DNA of 9,932 nucleotides from Candidatus Falkowiibacteriota bacterium (GCA_026396945.1 JAPLVX010000055.1:912-10843); one strand, 5' to 3'. Shown: positions 1 through 6,123, numbered from the stretch's first letter. Notes: generated by a model not told the origin, from the letters alone. Translations and numbers: made by a program.

Positions 1-193
1 TCTAGAACAGCCAATCACTTTGGCACCCGGTCAGAAGACCAATGTTTTCCTGGTTCCCGGGAAATACTTCGTGATTGTTAAAAATAACAATACCGGCCGC
101 ATTATTGGCACTGGGCCACTAACCGTTGATAGGGTTATTAAAAGCTATAAAGGAGAAGAATGCCATGCATTCGCCTCAACTCCTCGGTGGTAA
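1..193 (+). CDS. 3' end of an unidentified protein (partial)
   Basis: A reading frame is open from base 2 and ends at the TAA at 191-193, giving about 63 C-terminal residues; the start lies left of the window. The other two forward frames are closed by early stops. The peptide is hydrophilic with alternating beta-like stretches (for example VPGKYFVIVKNNNTG and RIIGTGPLTV), which would fit an exported or surface beta domain, but I recognise no family. The tail ends EECHAFASTPRW and has no membrane anchor. A small hairpin (cggtg/caccg, 185-199) overlaps the stop codon, and a strong terminator follows 37 bases later, which supports this being the real end of a gene. Function unknown; the frame assignment is fairly secure, the identity is not. 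Confidence 0.6.
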   Translation, partial: LEQPITLAPGQKTNVFLVPGKYFVIVKNNNTGRIIGTGPLTVDRVIKSYKGEECHAFASTPRW

Positions 194-230
194 TCACCGT
201 ATAGCTATCGCTCTTACTTAAGAATTTTGA

Positions 231-260
231 AAAAAGGCGCTTATCCGTAAGCGTCTTTTT
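231..260. terminator. Bidirectional intrinsic terminator between convergent genes
   Basis: A 13-bp stem with arms at 231-243 and 248-260, a 4-base loop (tccg) and a single G:T wobble. The stem starts with an A-run and ends in a T-run that continues past the stem on the forward strand (ctttttcttttgtctt), with TTTTTTC on the reverse strand. It sits between the forward gene ending at 193 and the reverse pilin array ending at 300, so it can end transcription from both sides. Confidence 0.85.
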
Positions 261-299
261 CTTTTGTCTTTTATTTATTTTTTTGCTTATTGTCAACCA

Positions 300-710
300 T
301 TAACCGCTAGTAGTAATATTAGTCGGTGCCGCCATGTCAAAAGGAATCTTATTAAATATGAAATAAGTTATGCTATAAGCCGCCAAAACAATAACCAGAC
401 CAATCACTGCAGTTTTCATGGTATCCTGGGCACTTTTTACTTGTTGTTCGTTGCCACCGGCGGTCATCCATTTAAAACCGGCCATAATTATTAAAACTAA
501 AAATATTATGCCCAAGAGGCCCAAAACGGCCCTTATTATTAGAGAGATTATTGTTCCTAAATCAGAGCTCGCAAAACCAGCTGTTTTATTAAAAGCCTCG
601 CTTTGCTTTTGAAGGTCAATTGCCGGCGAAGTAGTTTGTGCTAAGACCAAATTAGTATTTATAAAAAATAGAGAAAAAATGATCACTAATAAGTATTTAA
701 AACTTTTCAT
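300..710 (-). CDS. Pilin-like two-helix secreted protein (TrbC/VirB2-type), array member 6 (last)
   Basis: A 136-residue exported protein resembling the small pilins of type IV secretion systems. Residues 1-24 form a signal peptide (K2/K5, hydrophobic core, cleavage after LVLA). A variable hydrophilic stretch follows, then TM1 at about 55-77, the conserved loop FKWMTAGGNEQQV (79-91), and TM2 at about 99-121. A short Thr/Asn-rich C-terminus of about 15 residues ends the protein. The frame also opens three codons upstream with GTG (719), but I prefer the ATG at 708-710, which begins MKSFKY, a normal signal-peptide start. It is the last gene of the array, 21 bases after its upstream neighbour, with only a weak ribosome binding site and a terminator 40 bases beyond its stop. 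The loop is closest to that of the array's first gene (2544-2936). It is not a type IV pilus (PilA) pilin: there is no prepilin-peptidase motif. Confidence 0.85.
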   Translation of the reverse strand: MKSFKYLLVIIFSLFFINTNLVLAQTTSPAIDLQKQSEAFNKTAGFASSDLGTIISLIIRAVLGLLGIIFLVLIIMAGFKWMTAGGNEQQVKSAQDTMKTAVIGLVIVLAAYSITYFIFNKIPFDMAAPTNITTSG

Positions 711-731
711 ATAAATCACTTTAAAATTAAA

Positions 732-1139
732 TTACCGTAGAGTAGAGGCGACTATGCCACTGGAAAAGATAAAAATCCAAATCGCCCAAGCCCCGAGAAT
801 AATCAGTAAACCAATAATAGAGCGCGTCATAGTGTTTTTGGCCTTTTCCACCTTTTCTTCGCTACCAGCGGCGGTTAGCCAGCTATAGCCGCCGAGGATA
901 ATCAAAATAATAAATATTATCGCCAGCAGACTTAAGAAAGCATTGGCGATTTGACCCAATAAAGAAGCCAGGGTATATTCATCGGTTGTTTGGTATGAGC
1001 CAACCGTGACCGCTTTTAATTTATCTAGCGGTCCGTTGCCGACTGGTGGCGTGCTAGTTTGAGCAAACACTAAATAAGGCAAGATTAAGATTGCCGTTAA
1101 AAATAGTAAAACTAATAAAGCTTTTAATTTTTTTTTCAT
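732..1139 (-). CDS. Pilin-like two-helix secreted protein, array member 5
   Basis: A 135-residue protein with the same plan as its neighbours. The Lys-rich start (MKKKLK) leads a signal peptide cleaved after YLVFA (residue 26). A variable segment with a Pro/Gly patch (TSTPPVGNGPLDK) follows, then TM1 at about 60-84, the loop GGYSWLTAAGSEEKVEKAK (83-101) and TM2 at about 107-127. The loop replaces the usual Asn of GNE with Ser (GSE), and TM2 carries two extra Trp residues (AWAIWIF), so it is one of the more divergent members. The stop of the upstream gene is only 5 bases before this ATG, so it must be translated from the same transcript. No clear Shine-Dalgarno is present. Likely role: a minor or alternative subunit of a surface filament or secretion apparatus. 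The family call is strong; the specific role is inference. Confidence 0.85.
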   Translation of the reverse strand: MKKKLKALLVLLFLTAILILPYLVFAQTSTPPVGNGPLDKLKAVTVGSYQTTDEYTLASLLGQIANAFLSLLAIIFIILIILGGYSWLTAAGSEEKVEKAKNTMTRSIIGLLIILGAWAIWIFIFSSGIVASTLR

Positions 1140-1144
1140 AAAAA

Positions 1145-1621
1145 TTACTTTAAGTAAGGGATGAAAACATTAAGGACAAAGTAGCTGATGGCGTAAGACC
1201 CCAAAACGATTAATAGACCGATGATTGCTTGGGTTAAAGTGTCCTTAGCTTTATCAAGCTTCTGCTCATTGCCCCGAGCGGAAAACCAAGCCCAGCCCCC
1301 ATAAATAATAAAAGCGACAAAAATTATCCCCAGTAGTGACAAAACAATATTAATAGCATTTTGGATAAGCGGTTCGATGGTGTCATTACTGCCGCCGGCG
1401 GTTATTTTATTAACATTGAATCCAGCCTTATCAGCCACGCAATCTAGAATATTATTTTCAGAACATTTGAGCTTATCTCTTACTTTGAAGGCATCCTTTA
1501 AATTTAGAGTTGAGGGATTCAGCCCGGGGTTTGAGCTGGCCGCCGAAGAAATTGGGGTGTTTAAGTTAAAAACTAAAATGGCCAAGAAAATAAAAATGAT
1601 TATTTTATCTAACTTTTTCAT
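1145..1621 (-). CDS. Pilin-like two-helix secreted protein with two Cys in the exported segment, array member 4
   Basis: The longest array member (158 residues). The signal peptide is cleaved around A27/A28 (TPISSAAS). The mature N-terminal segment is about 55 residues, longer than in the paralogues, and holds C53 and C61 flanking SENNILD, which could form an intramolecular disulfide after export. TM1 lies at about 87-108, the conserved loop reads AWFSARGNEQKLDKAK (111-126), and TM2 lies at about 131-153. The ATG overlaps the stop of the upstream pilin gene by four bases (ATGA), so the two are probably translationally coupled and made in similar amounts. The loop is more basic than in the other members because of the Arg in SARGNE. 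Pilin-like assignment rests on the shared signal peptide, TM, loop, TM plan and loop sequence. Confidence 0.85.
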   Translation of the reverse strand: MKKLDKIIIFIFLAILVFNLNTPISSAASSNPGLNPSTLNLKDAFKVRDKLKCSENNILDCVADKAGFNVNKITAGGSNDTIEPLIQNAINIVLSLLGIIFVAFIIYGGWAWFSARGNEQKLDKAKDTLTQAIIGLLIVLGSYAISYFVLNVFIPYLK

Positions 1622-2019
1622 ATTGCTTTGAAAGATTGGCTGGCAATACTTTTTAAAACAAAATAACTAATGGCGTAGGCCGCCGCCACTACTATTAAAC
1701 CGACAATAGCGTTAGTAAGAATTTGCTTGGCTTGTTCAAGTTGTTGGTCATTACCTTTAGCAGTCATCCATTTGATTCCTCCAAAGATTGCCAGACCTAA
1801 AAACAAAACACCAATCAGCGATAAAATTGCGGTTATAATTGGTTGGATAAAATTTTCGGGGTTCTTTTTAGTTTGATCAAAGCCGGAGGAGCTGGCGGTA
1901 CTATTAAGTCCGCTATTATCGCCAAAATTATAAGATGCGGCCTGCAATAAACCGGGGCCAGCTAATAGGCCAAAAAGGAAAATGGCTAATATTATTTTTT
2001 TGCAAGTTAAATTTAACAT
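1618..2019 (-). CDS. Pilin-like two-helix secreted protein, array member 3
   Basis: A 133-residue protein. The signal peptide ends at GPGLLQA (residue 27). A short variable, Ser/Asn-rich stretch follows (GLNSTASSSGFD), then TM1 at about 61-82, the loop GGIKWMTAKGNDQQLEQAK (80-98), and TM2 at about 103-123. The Ser/Thr-rich mature N-terminus is the kind of segment that could be O-glycosylated, which matters because glycosyltransferase genes lie next door (inference only). The gene ends in TGA, overlapping the next gene's ATG by four bases, which shows UGA is a stop here. It starts 8 bases after the previous stop. No convincing Shine-Dalgarno is seen, so translation probably depends on coupling or AT-rich leader initiation. 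Confidence 0.85.
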   Translation of the reverse strand: MLNLTCKKIILAIFLFGLLAGPGLLQAASYNFGDNSGLNSTASSSGFDQTKKNPENFIQPIITAILSLIGVLFLGLAIFGGIKWMTAKGNDQQLEQAKQILTNAIVGLIVVAAAYAISYFVLKSIASQSFKAI

Positions 2020-2027
2020 GTTTGAAA

Positions 2028-2423
2028 TTATGGCGTTGACGTATTGGTTAGAAGATCGCCAATATAGGCGGTAATAGCATAGGCGGCAAAGACAATGACT
2101 AGACCAATAATAGCGTTGACTAGCAAGTCCTTGGCCTTAGACACTTGTTGCTCATTACCGGCCGCCGTCATCCACATAATACCGGCGTAGATCATTAAGA
2201 TTAAAAAGATTACTCCGATAAAAGAAAGGACAACCCCAATTATTTGTCCGGCCCGGAGTCGCGGATCAGTGGCCGATAAGGCCTGTTTCAGATTACCCTG
2301 GTCCATCGTTGTGTTTAGTCCGTAACTTGTATCAACCTGGGCTAGGGCAAAGCTAGGGTTAGAGGCTAAACAAAAAAACAGCCCAAATAACAAAACTGTC
2401 TTTTTTAGAGAAGAAAGAATCAT
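2028..2423 (-). CDS. Pilin-like two-helix secreted protein, array member 2
   Basis: A 131-residue protein: signal peptide cleaved after SFALA (residue 28), variable segment, a DPRL motif at 53-56 just before TM1, TM1 at about 60-81, loop GIMWMTAAGNEQQVSKAK (81-98), TM2 at about 103-122. The DPRL motif is shared only with the array's first gene in this window, pairing these two as close relatives. Its start lies downstream of the 120-base spacer with two stem-loops. The only Shine-Dalgarno-like bases (GGTGAT on the reverse strand, 2436-2441) overlap the 3' arm of the larger stem-loop and are 12 bases from the ATG, so initiation may be damped by RNA structure. Expression is therefore probably lower than, or regulated separately from, the first gene. 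Confidence 0.87.
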   Translation of the reverse strand: MILSSLKKTVLLFGLFFCLASNPSFALAQVDTSYGLNTTMDQGNLKQALSATDPRLRAGQIIGVVLSFIGVIFLILMIYAGIMWMTAAGNEQQVSKAKDLLVNAIIGLVIVFAAYAITAYIGDLLTNTSTP

Positions 2424-2435
2424 AATATTTTATTT

Positions 2436-2441
2436 ATCACC
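2436..2441 (-). promoter_or_regulatory. Weak ribosome binding site partly inside a hairpin arm
   Basis: Reverse-strand GGTGAT, 12 bases before the ATG of the pilin-like gene at 2028-2423. Five of its six bases belong to the 3' arm of the 13-bp stem formed by 2437-2449 and 2463-2475, so folding would hide it from the ribosome. The spacing is on the long side, so its use is uncertain. Confidence 0.4.
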
Positions 2442-2475
2442 GCCCTAAACGCAAACTTTGTATTTAGGGCGGTGA
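2437..2475 (-). promoter_or_regulatory. Perfect 13-bp inverted repeat, intercistronic stem-loop
   Basis: Arms at 2437-2449 (TCACCGCCCTAAA) and 2463-2475 (its exact reverse complement) enclose a 13-base loop. It lies between the first and second pilin-like genes. In the direction of transcription it is followed by TAAATAAAATATT rather than a clean T-run, so it is a poor full terminator. It could be a partial terminator, an mRNA 3'-end stabiliser for the upstream pilin message, or a structure hiding the next ribosome binding site. Confidence 0.75.
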
Positions 2476-2497
2476 CCCCCATCTTAATGGGGATCAC
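2472..2497 (-). promoter_or_regulatory. Second stem-loop, sharing bases with the first
   Basis: GTGA(c)CCCCAT at 2472-2482 pairs with ATGGGG(a)TCAC at 2487-2497 around a 4-base loop, with one mismatch: ten pairs in all. The outer four bases at 2472-2475 are also the end of an arm of the 13-bp stem-loop, so the complete forms of both hairpins cannot exist at once. In the transcript this hairpin is made first. Such competing stems resemble attenuator architecture, but no leader peptide or ligand-binding domain is evident. Confidence 0.6.
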
Positions 2498-2498
2498 T

Positions 2499-2520
2499 TT
2501 TCCGAAATCGATTTCCGAAA
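2499..2520. repeat. Short direct repeat TTTCCGAAA with palindromic centre
   Basis: TTTCCGAAA occurs at 2499-2507 and 2512-2520, separated by TCGA; the middle (GAAATCGATTTC) is a 12-base palindrome. It lies just after the first pilin-like gene and before the stem-loops. It could be a protein-binding site; nothing in the sequence identifies the binder. Confidence 0.4.
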
Positions 2521-2543
2521 ATAATGTATCAAAACTCTTTTGA

Positions 2544-2936
2544 TTATTGATTACCAGTAGCCACGATTAACTTATCTAAGACAAATTGGGCAATACCCCA
2601 AGCGGCCAAAATAATTACTAGGCCAATAATACCAGCGCCCATTAATTTTTTTGCTTCAGACACCTTGTCCTCATTACCACCTGCGGTCATCCATTTGAAA
2701 CCAGCAATTAAAATAAGAACTACGGCGATAATACCTAAAAATAACATCGCGGTGTTGATAATTCTGGCGACAATTAATCTCGGATCATCAGAACCCAATT
2801 GTATTTCTTGGGCAATTTCCTGAGTCCCCGGGTCTATCACAGCGGATGCGCTGCGGACAAAAGCAAAAACCGGTAAAATCAAAAACATTACGATCGCTAA
2901 AGACAAAAGATTTTTAACTAATAGCTTTTTATTCAT
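2544..2936 (-). CDS. Pilin-like two-helix secreted protein, array member 1, probable major subunit
   Basis: A 130-residue protein and the most canonical of the set. The signal peptide is cleaved after RSASA (residue 32). A short acidic segment, DPRL at 51-54, TM1 at about 56-78, loop GFKWMTAGGNEDKVSEAKK (79-97) and TM2 at about 102-120 follow. The family resembles VirB2/TrbC pilins, in which both helices pack into the filament and the inter-helix loop lies on the cytoplasmic side before assembly. It is the promoter-proximal gene of the array and has the only strong Shine-Dalgarno site in the window, a good extended -10 promoter, and stem-loops directly after it. All of this fits the most abundantly made subunit, with the five downstream paralogues made in smaller amounts. 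The pilin-like fold is well supported; that it builds a conjugation or uptake pilus is not shown by anything here. Confidence 0.88.
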   Translation of the reverse strand: MNKKLLVKNLLSLAIVMFLILPVFAFVRSASAVIDPGTQEIAQEIQLGSDDPRLIVARIINTAMLFLGIIAVVLILIAGFKWMTAGGNEDKVSEAKKLMGAGIIGLVIILAAWGIAQFVLDKLIVATGNQ

Positions 2937-2940
2937 AATT

Positions 2941-2950
2941 CACCACCTTT
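2941..2950 (-). promoter_or_regulatory. Strong Shine-Dalgarno for the first pilin-like gene
   Basis: Reverse-strand AAAGGTGGTG with the GGTGG core six bases before the ATG; it differs by one base from the ideal GGAGGTGA. The other genes of the window lack anything this good, so this gene is likely translated far more strongly than its neighbours. Confidence 0.75.
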
Positions 2951-2978
2951 CTAGTTTTAATTTTTCTTTATATTACTA

Positions 2979-3007
2979 ATAATAACATATTTTAAAAATG
3001 AAAACAA
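2979..3007 (-). promoter_or_regulatory. Promoter of the pilin-like array (extended -10)
   Basis: On the reverse strand the -10 is TATTAT (2979-2984) preceded by TGT (extended -10 TGn). A 17-base spacer separates it from a weak -35, TTGTTT (3002-3007). It would start transcription some 35 bases before the ATG at 2936. The left arm of an 11-bp inverted repeat (2982-2992) overlaps the -10. Confidence 0.6.
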
Positions 3008-3016
3008 ATATGTTAT
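2982..3016. promoter_or_regulatory. Inverted repeat in the divergent promoter region, candidate operator
   Basis: ATAACATATTT at 2982-2992 and its exact reverse complement at 3006-3016, separated by 13 bases. The two arms carry the extended -10 elements of the two outward promoters, so the symmetry may simply be two copies of one promoter motif, or it may be the site of a dimeric regulator acting on both operons. Confidence 0.5.
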
Positions 3017-3019
3017 CAT
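2991..3019 (+). promoter_or_regulatory. Forward promoter for the GT-C membrane protein genes
   Basis: The -10 is TATCAT (3014-3019) with upstream TGT (3011-3013), so an extended -10. A 17-base spacer leads back to a weak -35, TTTAAA (2991-2996). It mirrors the reverse promoter and shares the same 13-base centre, so both cannot be fully occupied by polymerase at the same time. The leader is about 30 bases and has no clear Shine-Dalgarno. Confidence 0.45.
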
Positions 3020-3054
3020 GATTTTAGCTTAGGTTTAATAATCATTATTCTTTT

Positions 3055-4713
3055 ATGGTCAAATCGTCTTGGTCCCAGGGTTTCTCTAGAACGCTTTGGT
3101 TTTTATTCTATCTAACAGTTTTCGTTTTTTTGCTGCAACACTCCTTTTCTTTTTTAGACCCTGATTTTGGTTGGCATTTACGTTTAGGGCAAGAAATAGC
3201 TAGTACCGGTCAAGTGCCAAGCGTTAACTACTCTAATTATACTTTATTTGGCGAACAATGGGTAGATCATGAATGGTTATCTAATTTGACAGTTTATCGC
3301 ATTTATACTAATTTTGGTTATTCAACACTTAATTTGATCTTTTGTCTGATTCCCCTTTTGATCTTGATTATTTTAAACCTTCTTCTTCGCTATGAATTTA
3401 AACTTGATCTCAGACGTTATGTTTGGCCCCTTATATTATTTGAGAGTTTCGCCCTGATTGCCGTCGCTCCTCATTTGGGCGTTAGAGTTCAGGAGGTTAC
3501 CATGTTATTTTTCTTGTTTTTACTGCTCATAATATTTTTTTACAATAAAAATAAAAATAATTTGATTCTATGGTGTCTGTTGCCACTTTTTTATTTATGG
3601 GCCAATTTGCACGGCGGCTTCTTGATGGGCTTGGTGGTTTTACTTCTGTTTGCAATCGTTAAGGGAATTGAACTTTTCGTTCAGCAGAAGTATAATTGGC
3701 CATTTTTAAATTTTGCTAGGACCCTAAGCAAACGGCAAATTATGATATTCGTCGGCTTCGCCCTTTTGGCGTTCGCAACGACCCTATTAACCCCCTATCA
3801 TTTGCAACTTTATTCTTTTTTATCAAGCTATGGCAATACTTTTTATTTGAATCATATTTCTGAATGGATGCCACAATGGGCTTTCCCTTATCAATATTGG
3901 CAGTTTGCCTATATATCTATCTTAATTTTGGCCTTATCTTTTTTAGCAATAGATATTTTTAGGAAAAAACAGATTAAGCTTGATTTATGGGAAGGAGCCT
4001 TATTGCTTTCATTTCTGCTGTTAGCGATAAAGTCACGCCGTCACTTTCCTCTATTGTTTATTGTTTCTATGCCTTGGTTGTTTAATTTTTGGCTTGAGTA
4101 CTTGGGATTCAAGGGAAGAGAGAGAATCCGGTTAGCTGAAATATTAAAAAACAAATTTATTGATCCAATTTTTCAGATCTCGGTGATTTTGGTTTGGCTA
4201 GTTTTAATTTTTAATTTATATTTAGGCATTAAATTTACCAATCAACCCTTTCTTAGTTTCTGCGAAGACAAATATCAGGCGGCCCGATCAAGGTTTTTAT
4301 ATCCCTGTCAGGCGCTGGAGTTTTTAAAATCAAAGCCAGAGCTTAGTCAGCTTCGTCTCCTCAATAATTTTAATTGGGGCGGTTATTTACTCTGGCAATA
4401 TCCGACCAAACAATTGTTTATCGATGGTCGAATGCCCCAGGTTAATTTTAGGGGGCGCTCAATTCTAGAAGAGTATTTTGATTTTTTCAAAAAAGATAAA
4501 CTAGCCGCTAAATTGAAAGAGCATAAAATCGAATTGATTTTGATTAATAATCAACCAAATAGGATCAAGTTAAATATCTTTGAAAAGAAATTCTTGTTAA
4601 TCAATGAAGAGGAAATTAATAAAAAAAATGAATTCCTAGACTATTTGGCCTCGGCGCCCGATTGGCTTTTGCTATATTCTGATCAGGTTAGTCTAATCTA
4701 TAAAAAGAGATAA
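3055..4713 (+). CDS. Polytopic membrane protein, probable GT-C-type glycosyltransferase
   Basis: A 552-residue protein with roughly ten transmembrane segments. The first extracytoplasmic loop, right after TM1, carries DPDFGWHLRLGQ (35-46) and then WVDHEW (69-74). An acidic pair in this loop is the hallmark position for the catalytic/metal-binding Asp of GT-C fold transferases, which use polyprenyl-linked sugars on the outer face of the membrane. The soluble C-terminal part (about 400-552) contains FNWGGYLLW and FIDGR (455-459), motifs I know as recurrent in this uncharacterised bacterial family. The ATG is the first in frame and is followed by a short cytoplasmic stretch before TM1. It is divergent from the pilin-like array and heads a two-gene unit with the next GT-C protein. 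Sugar and acceptor cannot be read from sequence. It could be a GT-C-like protein without transferase activity. Confidence 0.7.
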   Translation: MVKSSWSQGFSRTLWFLFYLTVFVFLLQHSFSFLDPDFGWHLRLGQEIASTGQVPSVNYSNYTLFGEQWVDHEWLSNLTVYRIYTNFGYSTLNLIFCLIPLLILIILNLLLRYEFKLDLRRYVWPLILFESFALIAVAPHLGVRVQEVTMLFFLFLLLIIFFYNKNKNNLILWCLLPLFYLWANLHGGFLMGLVVLLLFAIVKGIELFVQQKYNWPFLNFARTLSKRQIMIFVGFALLAFATTLLTPYHLQLYSFLSSYGNTFYLNHISEWMPQWAFPYQYWQFAYISILILALSFLAIDIFRKKQIKLDLWEGALLLSFLLLAIKSRRHFPLLFIVSMPWLFNFWLEYLGFKGRERIRLAEILKNKFIDPIFQISVILVWLVLIFNLYLGIKFTNQPFLSFCEDKYQAARSRFLYPCQALEFLKSKPELSQLRLLNNFNWGGYLLWQYPTKQLFIDGRMPQVNFRGRSILEEYFDFFKKDKLAAKLKEHKIELILINNQPNRIKLNIFEKKFLLINEEEINKKNEFLDYLASAPDWLLLYSDQVSLIYKKR

Positions 4714-4715
4714 GT

Positions 4716-6104
4716 ATGTTCAAGAGAATTGCTTTGTTTATCAGTGAAATTAAAATCAGCTTAGTTTTTTATTGGGTTCTTATTCTCGCGGCGATCTTTT
4801 TATTGCATTCCGGTTACCATATTAATAGCGACGAGGGGGTAGTCTTAAACGGCGCTTGGAATTTGGTTAACCAGCGCCGCCTGTATTTTGATTTTTTTGA
4901 GTTTATCCCACCCGCCAGTTTCTATCTAATTTATTTTTGGTGGAAACTTTTTAAACTTGGTTTTTTTTCCGCTCAGATTCTAGCCAATTTAATCTGGTTT
5001 TTAGGGGTGGTGGGCGTATTTAAAATTGGTCAATTAGTTTATCGTTCCAAGCATAATTATTTCATTCCACCTTTTTTGGTGTTTATATCGTCTTGGTTTT
5101 GGTTGATAAATCACAATGTTTTTAATATTGTTTGCCTGATTTGGTCAACTTATTTTTTGTTGCTAGCCGCTCGTCGTAAAGAGCTTAATTTATTTTTTGT
5201 TTCCGGTTTGCTAACTGGTCTAGGCATATTATTTTTACAGCAGACCGGTCTTGTTTTTCTGGCCGCCACCGCTTTTTTCTTGTTTATCAAATTTTTGTCT
5301 AATAAACAACGACTTACTTTTAAAAATTTATTGGTTTATATTTTTGGTTCTTTATTACCCTTATTAATTCTTTTTGCTTGGCCCTTAAAGTTGCTTTATT
5401 TAAATCTGGTTGATTTCCCCATTTTTCATTATATTGAGGTTAATCGCATCCCCTTTGGCCTATTTTGGTGGTTCTGGTTTTTTTTATTTAGCTTCATTTT
5501 TATTCTGAGGCGAGAACGACGGGCGGAGATATTTTTGTTGATTTGGCTGCAAACATTTTTATTATTGAGCCGCTTCCCTTTACCCGATAAATACCATGTT
5601 TTTTTGATAATATTTCCTTTATTATCTTTGTCGCCACTAGTTTTTAAGAGAATAGTCGCTACCCCGTTGTTTAAAAAGATTATTTATTCCTTAATATTCT
5701 TTATTTTTATTTTTAAGTTATATTATCCGGCCGCGTTCTATATTAAAGATTCTTGGCGACCCTTTTCCGAAACTAGTCTGGCGCTGGTAGACTATTTAAA
5801 ATCTAATTGTCATTCCCAGTATTTTTACACCGGGCCATTTGCCCCCGGTCTTTATTTCGCCATTGGGAAATTGAGCCCCAGTCCTTTCGATTTTTTAATC
5901 ACCGGGCAACAAACAGCCGAACAATTTCAGCAGACCCAAGAGTCTTTGATTAAATATAAACCCGATTGTGCTCTTTTGATCTATCCCGACTCGCTGAAGC
6001 GGTTTCATTATAATAAAGATAATTTAGTCGATAATTATATTCGAGATAATTATCAGTTGATTTTTAGTCAGGAGACTTATCTCTATTTTTACAAGTTAAA
6101 ATAA
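4716..6104 (+). CDS. ArnT/PMT-like (GT39-type) membrane glycosyltransferase
   Basis: A 462-residue protein with about ten or more transmembrane helices. After TM1 (about 15-32) the loop contains HINSDEGVVLNGAW, with D39-E40 in the position of the catalytic acidic residue of GT39/ArnT-type enzymes. It is followed by RRLYFDFFEFIPP (54-66), where PMT-like enzymes have their conserved second loop motif. A Trp/Phe-rich middle and a small soluble C-terminal domain (about 355-462) follow. It begins two bases after the stop of the upstream GT-C gene, with only a weak GAGA ribosome site, so the two are probably co-translated. It likely transfers a sugar from a polyprenyl-phosphate donor to an exported acceptor. 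The acceptor is unknown; the adjacent pilin-like proteins and the cell-surface polysaccharide are both possible. Confidence is good for membrane glycosyltransferase class, low for specificity. Confidence 0.75.
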   Translation: MFKRIALFISEIKISLVFYWVLILAAIFLLHSGYHINSDEGVVLNGAWNLVNQRRLYFDFFEFIPPASFYLIYFWWKLFKLGFFSAQILANLIWFLGVVGVFKIGQLVYRSKHNYFIPPFLVFISSWFWLINHNVFNIVCLIWSTYFLLLAARRKELNLFFVSGLLTGLGILFLQQTGLVFLAATAFFLFIKFLSNKQRLTFKNLLVYIFGSLLPLLILFAWPLKLLYLNLVDFPIFHYIEVNRIPFGLFWWFWFFLFSFIFILRRERRAEIFLLIWLQTFLLLSRFPLPDKYHVFLIIFPLLSLSPLVFKRIVATPLFKKIIYSLIFFIFIFKLYYPAAFYIKDSWRPFSETSLALVDYLKSNCHSQYFYTGPFAPGLYFAIGKLSPSPFDFLITGQQTAEQFQQTQESLIKYKPDCALLIYPDSLKRFHYNKDNLVDNYIRDNYQLIFSQETYLYFYKLK

Positions 6105-6123
6105 CCCCGCAAGTTAAAATAAC
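6093..6123 (+). repeat. Tandem copy of the gene's last codons and stop
   Basis: AAGTTAAAATAAC occurs at 6093-6105 and again at 6111-6123, a period of 18 bases. The first copy encodes the final Lys-Leu-Lys-stop of the GT-C protein; the second repeats it downstream, in frame, and itself folds as AAGTTA/TAACTT. It looks like a small local duplication and would act as a backup stop. No convincing T-tailed terminator is seen in the 52-base gap between the convergent genes. Confidence 0.6.

Noticed and set aside
264..494. Forward open frame opposite the last pilin-like gene
   Set aside because: It lies antisense to a well-supported signal peptide/TM/loop/TM protein, has no recognisable domain and no start signals; other forward frames at 418-612 and 1377-1631 are rejected for the same reason.
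2424..2543. Known riboswitch class or small RNA gene
   Set aside because: The stem-loops are real but match no riboswitch consensus I can recognise, and no independent promoter is clear.
300..2936. Type IV pilus (PilA/PilE) pilins
   Set aside because: No prepilin-peptidase site (G followed by FTLIE-like sequence) and two helices rather than one; cleavage sites fit signal peptidase I.
300..2936. A complete type IV secretion or conjugation locus
   Set aside because: No VirB4, VirB6, VirB8-10, VirD4 or relaxase gene occurs in the window, so only the pilin-like component is supported.
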